Part shown: positions 1-8,500 of the stretch, piece by piece
Position numbering within the stretch: position 1 is the stretch's first letter
Layout: every line of letters starts with the position of its first letter
Assembly: GCA_002709225.1 (NCBI GenBank)
Contig: PAQH01000027.1
Span: forward strand, 1-64,000
Direction of reading: 5' to 3'
Source: Planctomycetaceae bacterium
Lineage (GTDB): Bacteria > Planctomycetota > Planctomycetia > Pirellulales > Pirellulaceae
DNA: 64,000 nucleotides
Translations under genes and position numbers: made by a program
Notes under the pieces: generated by a model
Databases searched by the model: none
Told to the model about the DNA's origin: nothing
The model's input: only the letters and a program-made list of their open reading frames with translations

Positions 1-135
1 GGTGGTGTCTCGGTCGGTGGTGTCTCGGTCGGTGGTGTCTCGGTCGGTGGTGTCTCGGTCGCTGGTGTCTCGGTCGCTGGTGTCTCGGTCGCTGGTGTCT
101 CGGTCGCTGGTGTCTCGGTCGCTGGTGTCTTAGCC
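1..135 (-). repeat. 15-bp tandem repeat coding TETPP/TETPA
   Basis: Four exact 15-bp units (1-60, coding TETPP) are followed by four exact units with one base changed (61-120, coding TETPA) and a degenerate unit at 121-135 (KTPA). The array runs off the left edge. It keeps the reading frame of the J-like protein, so it is a coding minisatellite. The Thr/Pro/Glu composition suggests an extended extracytoplasmic stalk. Confidence 0.9.
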
Positions 136-1478
136 GGTGGGGAATCGGGCGGTAGGGGATCGGGCGGTAGGGGATCGGACTCGGTAGCCACAGCCGGTGC
201 ACGACTTACGCCGGCTGAGGAACGCTGGGCGGCTGGACCCGATTCTTGGGTTTCACCATTAAGCAAGAAGAATGCCAGAATCCCGCTACAAATAGCCAGT
301 CCGGCAGCGATCCCGAGTCGTTTGCCTCGCTGACTGGGAGCTGGTTTTCGCGCTGGTGGTGGAGGCGGAGTGCTGGCTGTCACCGTAACGGGGGCCCGCG
401 GTCTGTCGGCATCGCTGGTTGGTTGCGCGACGGGCACGTCTTGCCATGCGGTTGAGGAGAGTGCCGTGGCCAACGGGATATCGCCAGCAGACAGTTCTCC
501 AGAAGTTTCCTCTGCTGCGGTTTCAATGGCCCGCTCGCCGCGGGGAGCCTGGTAGGCCGCCATCGGATTTGTGGTGGGTAGCATGGGATCGGCGCGCACG
601 TCGCCGGCACCTGGGGCAGCTGGTATCGACTCTGACGCGGAAATTTCATTGAAAGTAACCGGATCGCTAACCGGGGCCGAAGTGGGTTTGTCGTCGGTCG
701 CCCAGGTGTCCGGATCGATAACTGCAGGAAGTTCAGGATCATCCGCATTCTCTGCAACTGCGGCATCTTGCGTCTGCGCGTCGGAGCTTGCTTTGGCAGG
801 AATTGCTGACTGCTGCTCGTGTACTGCGTCCTTGTGTACTGCGTCCTTGTGTACTGCGTCCTTGTGTACTGCGTCCTTGTGTACTGAGTCCTTGTGTACT
901 GAGTCCTTGTGTACTGAGTCCTTGTGTACTGAGTCCTTGTGTACTGAGTGGAACACCAGTGCAACGTTGTCCCCGGTATCCGCGCCGGCAGCTTGATTCG
1001 TCTCCGGCGGTGGTTCTGGGGTGGGGTGGGGCTTTTCCGGCGAGACCATTGCGGCGCCTCCCATACCGGGAGGGAGCAAACTCGCTTCCAGGTTTGCCGT
1101 TTCAGGTGCGATTTCAAATCGCGAGGTCAGTTTCCTGACAACGCGGGGTTTCTTTTTCTCAGCTGCAGGAGGATCTGCTGCCACCGGTTGCGGAGCCGCA
1201 AACACGGAGAGATCGAGCTGTCGGTCATAATCGCCTTTTGTCCATTCATCGGTCAAGCATTTTCCAGCTTGTTCGACCTCGGCGACCAGTTTGGACCAAC
1301 TCTTTGTACGCGATCCTGGATTACAGGATTGAACCCGCTCGAGGGTTGCTGCGGCGGCCGCCTGAATGACGGCGGGGTCTTCTTCCAGGTCTTCCAATCC
1401 CAGTAGTCGGTAGTAGTTGGGTGCGGTAATCTGAGCGTCCAGATTGAGCCACTCGCGATAGGGATTGAATTTGGCCAT
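1..1478 (-). CDS. J-like domain membrane protein with pentapeptide repeats, cut by the window edge
   Basis: The gene starts at ATG 1478 and stays open to base 1, so the C-terminus is outside the window (492 codons visible). The N-terminus reads MAKFNPYREWLNLD then NYYRLLGLEDLEEDPAVIQ and ends near GDYDRQL. This matches the J-domain-like N-terminal module common in planctomycete regulatory and membrane proteins, recognised from memory of the family; a canonical HPD motif is absent. Then come a Pro/Glu-rich linker, eight VHKDA/VHKDS pentads (about residues 178-219), a further Pro/Ala/Thr linker, one predicted membrane span near residues 385-403 (LGIAAGLAICSGILAFFLL) and a TETPA/TETPP repeat tail. 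By topology the J-like part would be cytoplasmic and the repeat tail outside. No good ribosome binding site precedes the start. Function unknown; the architecture resembles a single-span regulatory or scaffold protein. Confidence 0.75.
   Translation of the reverse strand, partial: MAKFNPYREWLNLDAQITAPNYYRLLGLEDLEEDPAVIQAAAAATLERVQSCNPGSRTKSWSKLVAEVEQAGKCLTDEWTKGDYDRQLDLSVFAAPQPVAADPPAAEKKKPRVVRKLTSRFEIAPETANLEASLLPPGMGGAAMVSPEKPHPTPEPPPETNQAAGADTGDNVALVFHSVHKDSVHKDSVHKDSVHKDSVHKDAVHKDAVHKDAVHKDAVHEQQSAIPAKASSDAQTQDAAVAENADDPELPAVIDPDTWATDDKPTSAPVSDPVTFNEISASESIPAAPGAGDVRADPMLPTTNPMAAYQAPRGERAIETAAEETSGELSAGDIPLATALSSTAWQDVPVAQPTSDADRPRAPVTVTASTPPPPPARKPAPSQRGKRLGIAAGLAICSGILAFFLLNGETQESGPAAQRSSAGVSRAPAVATESDPLPPDPLPPDSPPAKTPATETPATETPATETPATETPATETPPTETPPTETPPTETP
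821..949 (-). repeat. 15-bp tandem repeat coding VHKDA/VHKDS
   Basis: Four identical 15-bp units at 821-880 code VHKDA on the minus strand. Four identical units at 881-940 differ by one base and code VHKDS, with a partial unit to 949. The array is in frame within the J-like protein. The 4+4 block structure points to recent block expansion rather than old diverged repeats. Confidence 0.9.
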
Positions 1479-1674
1479 GACGTTGCCCGCTGTGAAACCG
1501 AAACGAGTCCCAGATTCATCATACGTCCCACCTGCAAAGACAACAACTCGCAGCGTTTACGCGGCGCCATGCTAGCCCTCTCAAGGGACTACGGAAAGTG
1601 CATAGGAACAGCAGATTTACACGCCCAGTCGGGGTCGCAGATCGCTCGAAAAACGTTGGCAGTGTAATCGCTGG

Positions 1675-2196
1675 TCAATGATGATGGGCGTGATCGTGGG
1701 GGAATTCGCCACTATACACCTGGCCCTCGATTTCCGCATTCAAATGTGCGGTGACACCGTGACCGATTTGGCGTAGCAAGGTGACCAGTTGTTTGTTGAC
1801 GATTTCAAATTCGGCCGCCATGGCTGGGTCACCTGTCGGTTTGACGGCTTCGAGCCGATATTCCAGTTCTTCGTCTGCCAGCTTGGCTGAGATCACGATT
1901 GGAGGCGTAGCCGGAATCGACAGCTCTTGTTTGGCACTACTGTCCAGGATGAAGACGCGTACCTGTCCCGATTCGTCATCACCAATCCACTCGGCATGGT
2001 ACGCTTCGTTCTTTCCCAGTTCGATTAGCTTGCCACCATTTGGACCTGCCTGTGGATGATCATGTACTGCCTTGGTAGGTGCTGCAGTTTTGGCCTTATC
2101 CAGGGAAGATTTTGGTCGAGGGGCTGGTTTCGAATTGCAGCCACTATTCCAAAGAAGTGTGACGAGCAGGAGAAGGGCTGTTGCCGGGCGTCCCAT
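1675..2196 (-). CDS. Histidine-rich lipoprotein with GPNGG motif
   Basis: 173 aa. The signal peptide ends in a lipobox (LLWNSGC, Cys about residue 20), so it is predicted to be a lipoprotein. Motif HDHPQAGPNGGKLIELG at about residues 45-61 resembles the HxHGPHGGxLIEL element at the N-terminus of planctomycete RND-efflux adaptor proteins and their free-standing relatives. The C-terminus is HDHAHHH. The two His clusters suggest metal binding (inference). ATG 2196 is preceded by GAGGTC at a normal distance. It lies 238 bases downstream of the DUF1501 gene on the same strand and 196 bases upstream of the J-like gene; co-transcription is possible but not shown. No catalytic motif is visible. Confidence 0.75.
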   Translation of the reverse strand: MGRPATALLLLVTLLWNSGCNSKPAPRPKSSLDKAKTAAPTKAVHDHPQAGPNGGKLIELGKNEAYHAEWIGDDESGQVRVFILDSSAKQELSIPATPPIVISAKLADEELEYRLEAVKPTGDPAMAAEFEIVNKQLVTLLRQIGHGVTAHLNAEIEGQVYSGEFPHDHAHHH

Positions 2197-2434
2197 TGCG
2201 TGACCTCATTGGGTTTAGTACGTGTTCCGTCTGCTTGTTTCTTACATTCCAGCGAAAGGTGCAGCAACCCCGGTCAGGTGCTCCTCTGACACGGACTGGA
2301 AAATAGCTGGCAGGATTTGGCTTGATTCATGTTGGAATTCGGGTTTGCCGGGGGGCGCTCGCGTGTCACAGCGAATAGCAGGGGACTCGATGCGCTTGAT
2401 AGGGAGGCAGCAGTGCGCAACTTGGCCCGCTTTT

Positions 2435-3904
2435 TCAAGAGACGATGTCATGAATCACCTGCCCTGCCACATCGGTGAGGCGAAAATCCCGACCGTTGTG
2501 GCGGAACGTCAAACGCTTATGCTCGAGGCCCAGTAAATGGAGCAGCGTTGCGTGCAGGTCGTGCACAGACGCCCGATTTTCGACGGCGCGGTGCCCGATG
2601 TCGTCGGTCGTACCGTATTGAGTTCCCCCTTTGATACCACCTCCCGCCAGCCAACAGGTAAACGCGTGAGGATTGTGATCACGACCAGGTTTTTGGGCTT
2701 TTTGTGCCATCGGCAGACGGCCAAACTCTCCACACCAGATGACGAGTGTTGTGTCCAAAAGACCCCGTTGCTTGAGGTCTGCTAGCAATCCGGCAATCGG
2801 TTTGTCCGTTTCACCAGCAAACTGTTGGTGGTTACCGCGAATGTCGTTGTGCCCGTCCCAGCTCCGCTGATTTTCGTTTCCACCGGAGTAGATCTGTACG
2901 AAACGGACACCCCGTTCTACCATCCGTCTTGCCAGCAGGCACTGTTGGGCGAAATGACGACAATTGGGATCATCCAGTCCGTATTGTTGTTGGATTGACT
3001 TTGACTCCCCCCCCAACTCCAACGCTTCGGGCGCTGCGGATTGCATCCGGTAGGCGAGTTCGAAGCTCTCGATCCGTGTCAAAAGATCGTGTTGTGCGGC
3101 GCGTTGTCTTTGGTGTTGTTGATTTAGGTACGCCAAGAGGTCAAGCTGGGCCCGCTGTCGTGAAGGAGTCAGTTCAACTGGTGGCCGGAGGTTTTCAATC
3201 GGTTCTCCCTGTGGTTTCAACCAGCTTCCCTGGTAGATGCTGGGCAGAAAACCTGCCCCCCAGTTTTGAGAGTAACCTTTGGGTAATCCGCGTCCCTTGG
3301 GATCCGACATGACGACAAAGGCCGGGAGATCTCGGCTCTCGCTTCCCAGCCCATAGGTGGCCCACGCACCAACACAGGGAAATCCCATTTGCGTGAACCC
3401 GGTGTTCATCATGAACAACGCGGGACTGTGATTGTTTGACTGAGTGTAACCGGAGTGCACGAAGGCCATGTCGTCCACATGCTGTGCGAGATGTGGAAAC
3501 AGGTCAGAGACCCATTTCCCTGATTGTCCGTGCTGGCGAAACCGGAAAGGTGAGGGCATCAATCCACCGACCGCATTGGCGAAAAAACCTGTAAAACGAT
3601 CAAATCCAGCCACTGACTGACCGGACTTTTGAGCCAGTACGGGTTTATAGTCCCAGGTGTCAACATGGCTTGGACCACCGTTGATGAATAGCCAAATCAC
3701 CGACTTTGCGGTTGGCCGCGTATGAGATGATTTTGGTGCCAGTGGGTTTGCTGAGCGCCGGGAAGTTGTTGGATCCTGTGCCAACAGTCCTTCTTCATGC
3801 AGTAGCGAGAGGAGGCCCATCATGCCGACACCACACCCGGCGCGCCGCAGCAGGTGGCGCCGCGACAACAGCGGCCGAGGGGCAGACTTCTCGGTAGCGG
3901 GCAT
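2435..3904 (-). CDS. DUF1501 (sulfatase-like) exported protein
   Basis: 489 aa from ATG 3904, chosen because AGGAGA lies just upstream; the frame stays open to 4033, but that part looks non-coding. The N-terminus SRRHLLRRAGCGVGMMGLLSLL is a twin-arginine-type signal. Family landmarks are IWLFINGGPSHVDTWDYKP near the N-terminus, DGHNDIRGNH in the middle, and VIWCGEFGRLP with GRDHNPHAF towards the C-terminus. DUF1501 proteins have the alkaline phosphatase/sulfatase fold, are very abundant in planctomycetes and have no firmly assigned reaction. They normally sit next to a DUF1549/DUF1553 cytochrome gene; here none is present and the upstream neighbour is divergent glgC. Confidence 0.93.
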   Translation of the reverse strand: MPATEKSAPRPLLSRRHLLRRAGCGVGMMGLLSLLHEEGLLAQDPTTSRRSANPLAPKSSHTRPTAKSVIWLFINGGPSHVDTWDYKPVLAQKSGQSVAGFDRFTGFFANAVGGLMPSPFRFRQHGQSGKWVSDLFPHLAQHVDDMAFVHSGYTQSNNHSPALFMMNTGFTQMGFPCVGAWATYGLGSESRDLPAFVVMSDPKGRGLPKGYSQNWGAGFLPSIYQGSWLKPQGEPIENLRPPVELTPSRQRAQLDLLAYLNQQHQRQRAAQHDLLTRIESFELAYRMQSAAPEALELGGESKSIQQQYGLDDPNCRHFAQQCLLARRMVERGVRFVQIYSGGNENQRSWDGHNDIRGNHQQFAGETDKPIAGLLADLKQRGLLDTTLVIWCGEFGRLPMAQKAQKPGRDHNPHAFTCWLAGGGIKGGTQYGTTDDIGHRAVENRASVHDLHATLLHLLGLEHKRLTFRHNGRDFRLTDVAGQVIHDIVS

Positions 3905-4247
3905 GACAGCGTTCTCCTGGCGTCGCGTGAGTTGATGCGCTGGTGTGGCGCGTGAAAGGAGGAGGAAGCGAATAGCCTTCGGGACCTGCCCAGCCGCGGT
4001 TGCGAGTATACACCGTTTGCGACCCCAGCACATGACGCGAGGTTCCGGTGTGCACTCCTGGTGGCGCTGTCTAGTGGCGCTGTCTAGTGGCGCTGTCTAG
4101 TGGCGCTGTTGGTACGTTGTGCGGGAAGGGTATCTTTGGTTCCGGCGGAGACCCTTGTATCTCATGGGCGCCAATTCAGCTAAGTTCTGGAGGTCACACG
4201 ACCTGCAGACTTTCTTTTCACTTTGGATGAGGAGCAATACAAGCAAT
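3905..4247. other. Divergent intergenic region DUF1501/glgC
   Basis: 343 bases between two divergently transcribed genes, so promoters for both should lie here. No confident -35/-10 pair could be picked. The only structured element is the 13-bp tandem repeat at 4061-4109. Short open frames here have no ribosome binding site and were not called. Confidence 0.6.
4061..4109. repeat. 13-bp tandem repeat upstream of glgC
   Basis: Three full copies and one partial copy of GTGGCGCTGTCTA stand head to tail at 4061-4073, 4074-4086, 4087-4099 and 4100-4109. The period is not a multiple of three, which fits a non-coding location. The array ends 138 bases before the glgC start. It could be replication slippage or an iterated binding site; the sequence does not decide. 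Confidence 0.85.
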
Positions 4248-5519
4248 ATGAACAACGTGATTTCCCTGGTATTGGGAGGGGGCCGTGGCACCCGGTTATA
4301 TCCGTTGACACGGTTTCGAGCGAAGCCGGCAGTACCGCTTGCGGGAAAATATCGGCTGATCGATATTCCTTTGTCGAATTGCATTCACAGTGGCCTGAAC
4401 CGGATTTACGTGTTAACGCAATTTCTTTCGGTCAGTCTTCATCGTCACATTCGCCAGACTTACCGGTTTGACGCCTTCAGCGGCGGGTTTGTGGAATTGC
4501 TGGCGGCGCAGCAGACCATGGATTCGGGGGTTGATTGGTACCAGGGGACTGCGGATGCAGTGCGCAAGAACCGTCGATATTTGGATCAGCCTGACGTCGA
4601 TCTGGTGCTGATTCTTTCTGGCGACCAACTGTATCGGATGGATTTCAGAGAGATGGTGCGTACGCACAAAGACTCGGGTGCCGAAGTGACGATTGCAGCG
4701 CTGCCCGTCAGACGTGAAGCGGCAAGTGGTCTCGGTGTAATGCGGATGGATGCAAATGGACGGGTGGTTGGATTCTTGGAAAAGCCGCAGACCGACGCGG
4801 AGATCGATCTCGTACGTACGGATCCCCAGTCGATTGCGGCGCGTGGTATCGAGCCTGGGCATCGGGACTGTCTGGCGAGTATGGGTATCTATCTGTTTTG
4901 TCGTGAATTTCTTCTCGATGTACTCGACAAAACCGATTACCAGGATTTTGGAAAAGAGGTGTTTCCCGCTGCGGTTCGTGCACGTCACGTACAGGCGCAC
5001 TTGTTTGATGACTATTGGGAGGACATCGGCACGATTCGCGCATTCTACGATGCCAACTTGAACATGGTTCAAGAGGCTCCTCCATTTGAAATGGGGTGGG
5101 CTAAATCACCCGTTTACTCACGCCCCCGATTTCTTCCTCCGACGAGGATTGGCGGCGCTCACATCCACAGGAGCTTGATCGCGGATGGGTGTCGGATCGG
5201 CGCTGGAGTGAAAATTGAAAATAGCATTATCGGATTGCGGTGCCAGATCGATGAAGGTGCTGTCGTGCGAAACTCAATCGTGATGGGCTCTGACGATTAC
5301 TCAACCGATATACCAGAGTGCGCTGGGGAGATCGGAATTGGAGCGGGAGCGGTGATTGAAGGTGCGATCCTGGATAAGAACTGTCAGATAGGCGCCCAGG
5401 CGCGTGTCGTCAATGACACAGGCGTTGAACACCATGATGGCGAAGGCTGCTTGATTCGAGAACGCATCCCAATTGTGCTCAAAGACGCAGTAATTCCCAG
5501 CGGATGGAAAATGGCATAA
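4248..5519 (+). CDS. glgC: Glucose-1-phosphate adenylyltransferase
   Basis: 423 aa, the usual length for the family. It makes ADP-glucose from ATP and glucose-1-phosphate for glycogen synthesis in the cytoplasm. Motifs: GGGRGTRL (10-17) for nucleotide binding, KPAVP (26-30), KYRLIDIPLSNC (34-45), QGTADAVR (99-106), SGDQLYRMD (124-132), and a C-terminal left-handed beta-helix of hexapeptide repeats from about residue 305 (IGGAHIHRSLI, IGAGVKIENSII). ATG 4248 was chosen over upstream in-frame starts because homology begins at MNNVISLVLGGG; GAGGAG lies about 14 bases upstream, slightly far. No other glycogen gene is adjacent, so it stands alone between divergent and convergent neighbours. Confidence 0.97.
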   Translation: MNNVISLVLGGGRGTRLYPLTRFRAKPAVPLAGKYRLIDIPLSNCIHSGLNRIYVLTQFLSVSLHRHIRQTYRFDAFSGGFVELLAAQQTMDSGVDWYQGTADAVRKNRRYLDQPDVDLVLILSGDQLYRMDFREMVRTHKDSGAEVTIAALPVRREAASGLGVMRMDANGRVVGFLEKPQTDAEIDLVRTDPQSIAARGIEPGHRDCLASMGIYLFCREFLLDVLDKTDYQDFGKEVFPAAVRARHVQAHLFDDYWEDIGTIRAFYDANLNMVQEAPPFEMGWAKSPVYSRPRFLPPTRIGGAHIHRSLIADGCRIGAGVKIENSIIGLRCQIDEGAVVRNSIVMGSDDYSTDIPECAGEIGIGAGAVIEGAILDKNCQIGAQARVVNDTGVEHHDGEGCLIRERIPIVLKDAVIPSGWKMA

Positions 5520-5523
5520 GGCT

Positions 5524-5540
5524 TGCGTTACGGAAACGCA
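5524..5540. terminator. Possible short bidirectional hairpin
   Basis: TGCGTT and AACGCA form a perfect 6-bp stem around a 5-base loop, in the 47-base gap between the convergent ends of glgC and the PD40/toroid gene. There is no U-tract on either side, so terminator activity is uncertain. Confidence 0.35.
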
Positions 5541-5566
5541 GTCAATGCGTCGGGCAGAGGCCTATC

Positions 5567-8500
5567 TTATTCGTCCAGTTGTTCGTAGAGCGGTAGATGC
5601 CGGTAGTAGACTTCCAGCATCAGCAGCTTGATGGCCGTTGCATAAATTCGCCCACCAGAGGTTTCCCAATTGTCACTCGGATTCCAGGTGCCTGACAACG
5701 GTCCTTCACTAATTTGAGTTTTGGTCAAGTGGTCGCGCAGACGGCCGTTCCAGGCCTCCCAATAGCGACCTTGCATGTGATACATCACTTGCGTGCCGTA
5801 GTACCAGTAATAGGACGTCCGTCGCTGATCCGTGTCCGGCAGATTCAGCATCAGGTAGTCGGCCCCGGATCGCATGCGTAGTTGATTGCGTGCGGTGCCC
5901 ATGAATTGGAGACAGAGTAGACCCTCGGCAGTCATGGCGGGCGTTGCGGAGCCATTTTGATAACCAAAATGCCCACCGTTGGGTTTATTGCCTTCCACGG
6001 AAGCGAGCCACTTGGCGGCCAGATCGAGAGTTGCTTGCGGAATGGTGAGCCCAGCCATTTCACCACTCTTGAGGGCCATCATAGCCCAGCCAACGACCGA
6101 CGTATCACCCGCCTGGTTGGGAGTATAACGCCAGCCCCCACTGGGACCGTGCTGCGCCTTGATGAGGAACTGCAAAGATTTTTCGGCCAGTGGCTTGAGC
6201 GCGGGATCCTGCGTCATGCCAAAAGTCTCACACACGGCGATGGAGGCGATCGAGTGGCTGTAGATAGGTGATGCATCCCCCGCAGAGAGCAGGTCACCGT
6301 TTGGTTTTTGTTGTTTCTGCAACCACCCGATCGCTTGCGCAATATTCTGCTGATACTTGCCTGCTTGGTGGGTATTGCCGGCTGCCAAGAAAGGTAGCAG
6401 CGATAAACCGGTGGCTGCCGTATTGGAGCGGACCGACCCCGCACCACTGCAATTGGGGTGTTTGCCCTGGCAATTCGTGTGGAAGGTGTTCAGGCTCCAG
6501 CTCCCGTCTTTGTTTTGATGCGCCGCCAGCCAGGTGAGGCCTTGATTGACGGCGACCTCGGATTCATCCGTCCCGCCAAACAGCTTGATATGCTGGCGCC
6601 GAATATCCGCCTGCCGGAGTGTAAACATCTCTTGCAAACCGACACTGTCCGCGGCATAGACGACTTGCGTCGCCCTGGCGTGACGGCGTTCCAGCTGACT
6701 GACGATGGGACCGAACGTGGGAGGGAGTTCTCTGCGCACGTCGCTATTTTGACCGATCGAGATACGGCGGTTGCGGCGACTGGGCCCCCCCATGATGCGT
6801 GGGGTGGCGACTTCGATGCGCGGTGGCACGACGGCGCTGCGATTTAATTCTACTTTCACGCCCGTTGCGTTTTGTGCCGTGGGTGCAGTAACCGGATCTG
6901 GAAGATCCGCGGCGACTGCTGTCTCTTCCAGGTCCGGGATCTTCGGCGCGATGGCCCCTGCGCGACGCAGACGAATGGACCGAGGTTGAGGCCGGGCTAC
7001 CTCTGTTGAGACTGCGGTTGTGGTTGCGGGGGCGGGTCGCATCGTGCGGGCCGGTAGTTCGGCAGGTGACTGGACAGCGGGTGCTGCGGCAGGCTTGGGT
7101 GCCGTCCGTGTTAACGTATCGAGCGGTTTGGCCGGTTGAGGTTGTGCATTGCGGTCATCGAGTGGCACCACTGGTGCACTGGAATCCTCGACGAGTTCAA
7201 TAAACTGCCGCGCCAATTCCGACCGATCGCGGTTCGCGGGTGGTACCTGTTCGACGTCTACAATCGTCGGGGCATCCGGCAATTCTACGGCGGGTGTATC
7301 GGGTGTACGCATCGGTGTGAGCTCGGCGACGTCTGTGGTCTGGTTGGGCAGTGTCCGGGAAGGAATCGTCATCCGAGGTAAATCGGCGGGGGTGGTTTGG
7401 ACAACTGTGACTGCGGGTGTTTTGCTGGGCTCAACAAGTTCCGTATTGTCACGCACTTCGATGGTGGCGTTTGCCGGCGCCGTCGCCCGCTCTGGAGAAC
7501 TTGTCGGTTCCGGTGCGTCAACAGGTTGCGGAGGCGGACTGTACAGCACTCGGTCAGTTGGTAGACGTTGTGCCATCTCAATGGAAATTGTTGGTTCTAG
7601 ATTTTCTGTTGGTTGTGGCATGTTGAGTGGTGTTGTTTCACTACGTGTGACCTCAATGGTCTTTTGTTCAGCCTTGAGGTCGTGGAGTTTTTCCCAGGCC
7701 TGTTGGCCGTCTTCGTGCGATTGGTGTTGATTGTCGGCGAATGGTTGTTCTGCGGCCTCGGATTCCTGCAAATTGCTGACAATCAAGGTGACGACCGTGG
7801 GGAGAGACCAGAAGGCCAGGACAAACAACGCGACCGCGTGGAATATGAGACTGGCTCCAAAGAACCGCATCGAGGTAGCTGCTTCCCAGAACCAACCCCG
7901 CAGCCACATCCAGGCTGCCATCAGTACTGCGACCAGCAGCGTGAGTAACAACGCTGGCACCCAGACCTTCGTCAGAATACCGAGGTGCGCGGTATCCCAG
8001 TCAGATTCTATGAAAACTTCTGTGGCGCGGCTGTGATAAATACGATTACGACCCGAACGATCACTGGAAAAGACCAGGGTAAATCCTTCGGGTGAGAGCG
8101 CCGGTTCCAGCTCATCGTCTAATGAATTGATCGAGCTTCCCAGTTTCTCGGGTGTGTGAAAACCGGACGACGTCTGGCGCGACCGATAGAGTTCAAAGTG
8201 GCGCTTTTGATTTGGAGATGTAGCGCGATTCGAGGAGAAGTACAAGAATCCATTGTCGGGTGAGAGGTAGGGTGAACCTTCGTCACTGTCGGCGCGATTT
8301 AACGAGGTCATCGGTTCGACTGGTCCCCAGGTTTGTTGAGGTGCTGTCCGCGTAGCACGGTACAGACCTCGATACGACTCACCTAGTTCACTCCGCAATG
8401 AACCGGACCAGGGACGTTGCGGAGTCGTATCGCTTGGGCTGGCGCTTTCTCGCTGCATCGCCGCGGTGCGATTCGAGGAAAAGAAGAGGGTGTTTCCATC

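Noticed and set aside
1-949. CRISPR array
   Set aside because: The 15-bp repeats are directly adjacent with no spacers and keep a coding frame; no cas genes are present.
380-1117. A minus-strand frame with QYTRT repeats
   Set aside because: It is the shifted reading of the VHKDA/VHKDS repeat. The frame starting at ATG 1478 has a recognisable N-terminal domain, a membrane span and stays open to the window edge.
6771-7730. Several plus-strand frames inside the PD40/toroid gene
   Set aside because: They are low-complexity readings of the Pro/Thr/Val-rich linker of the minus-strand gene and lack family features.
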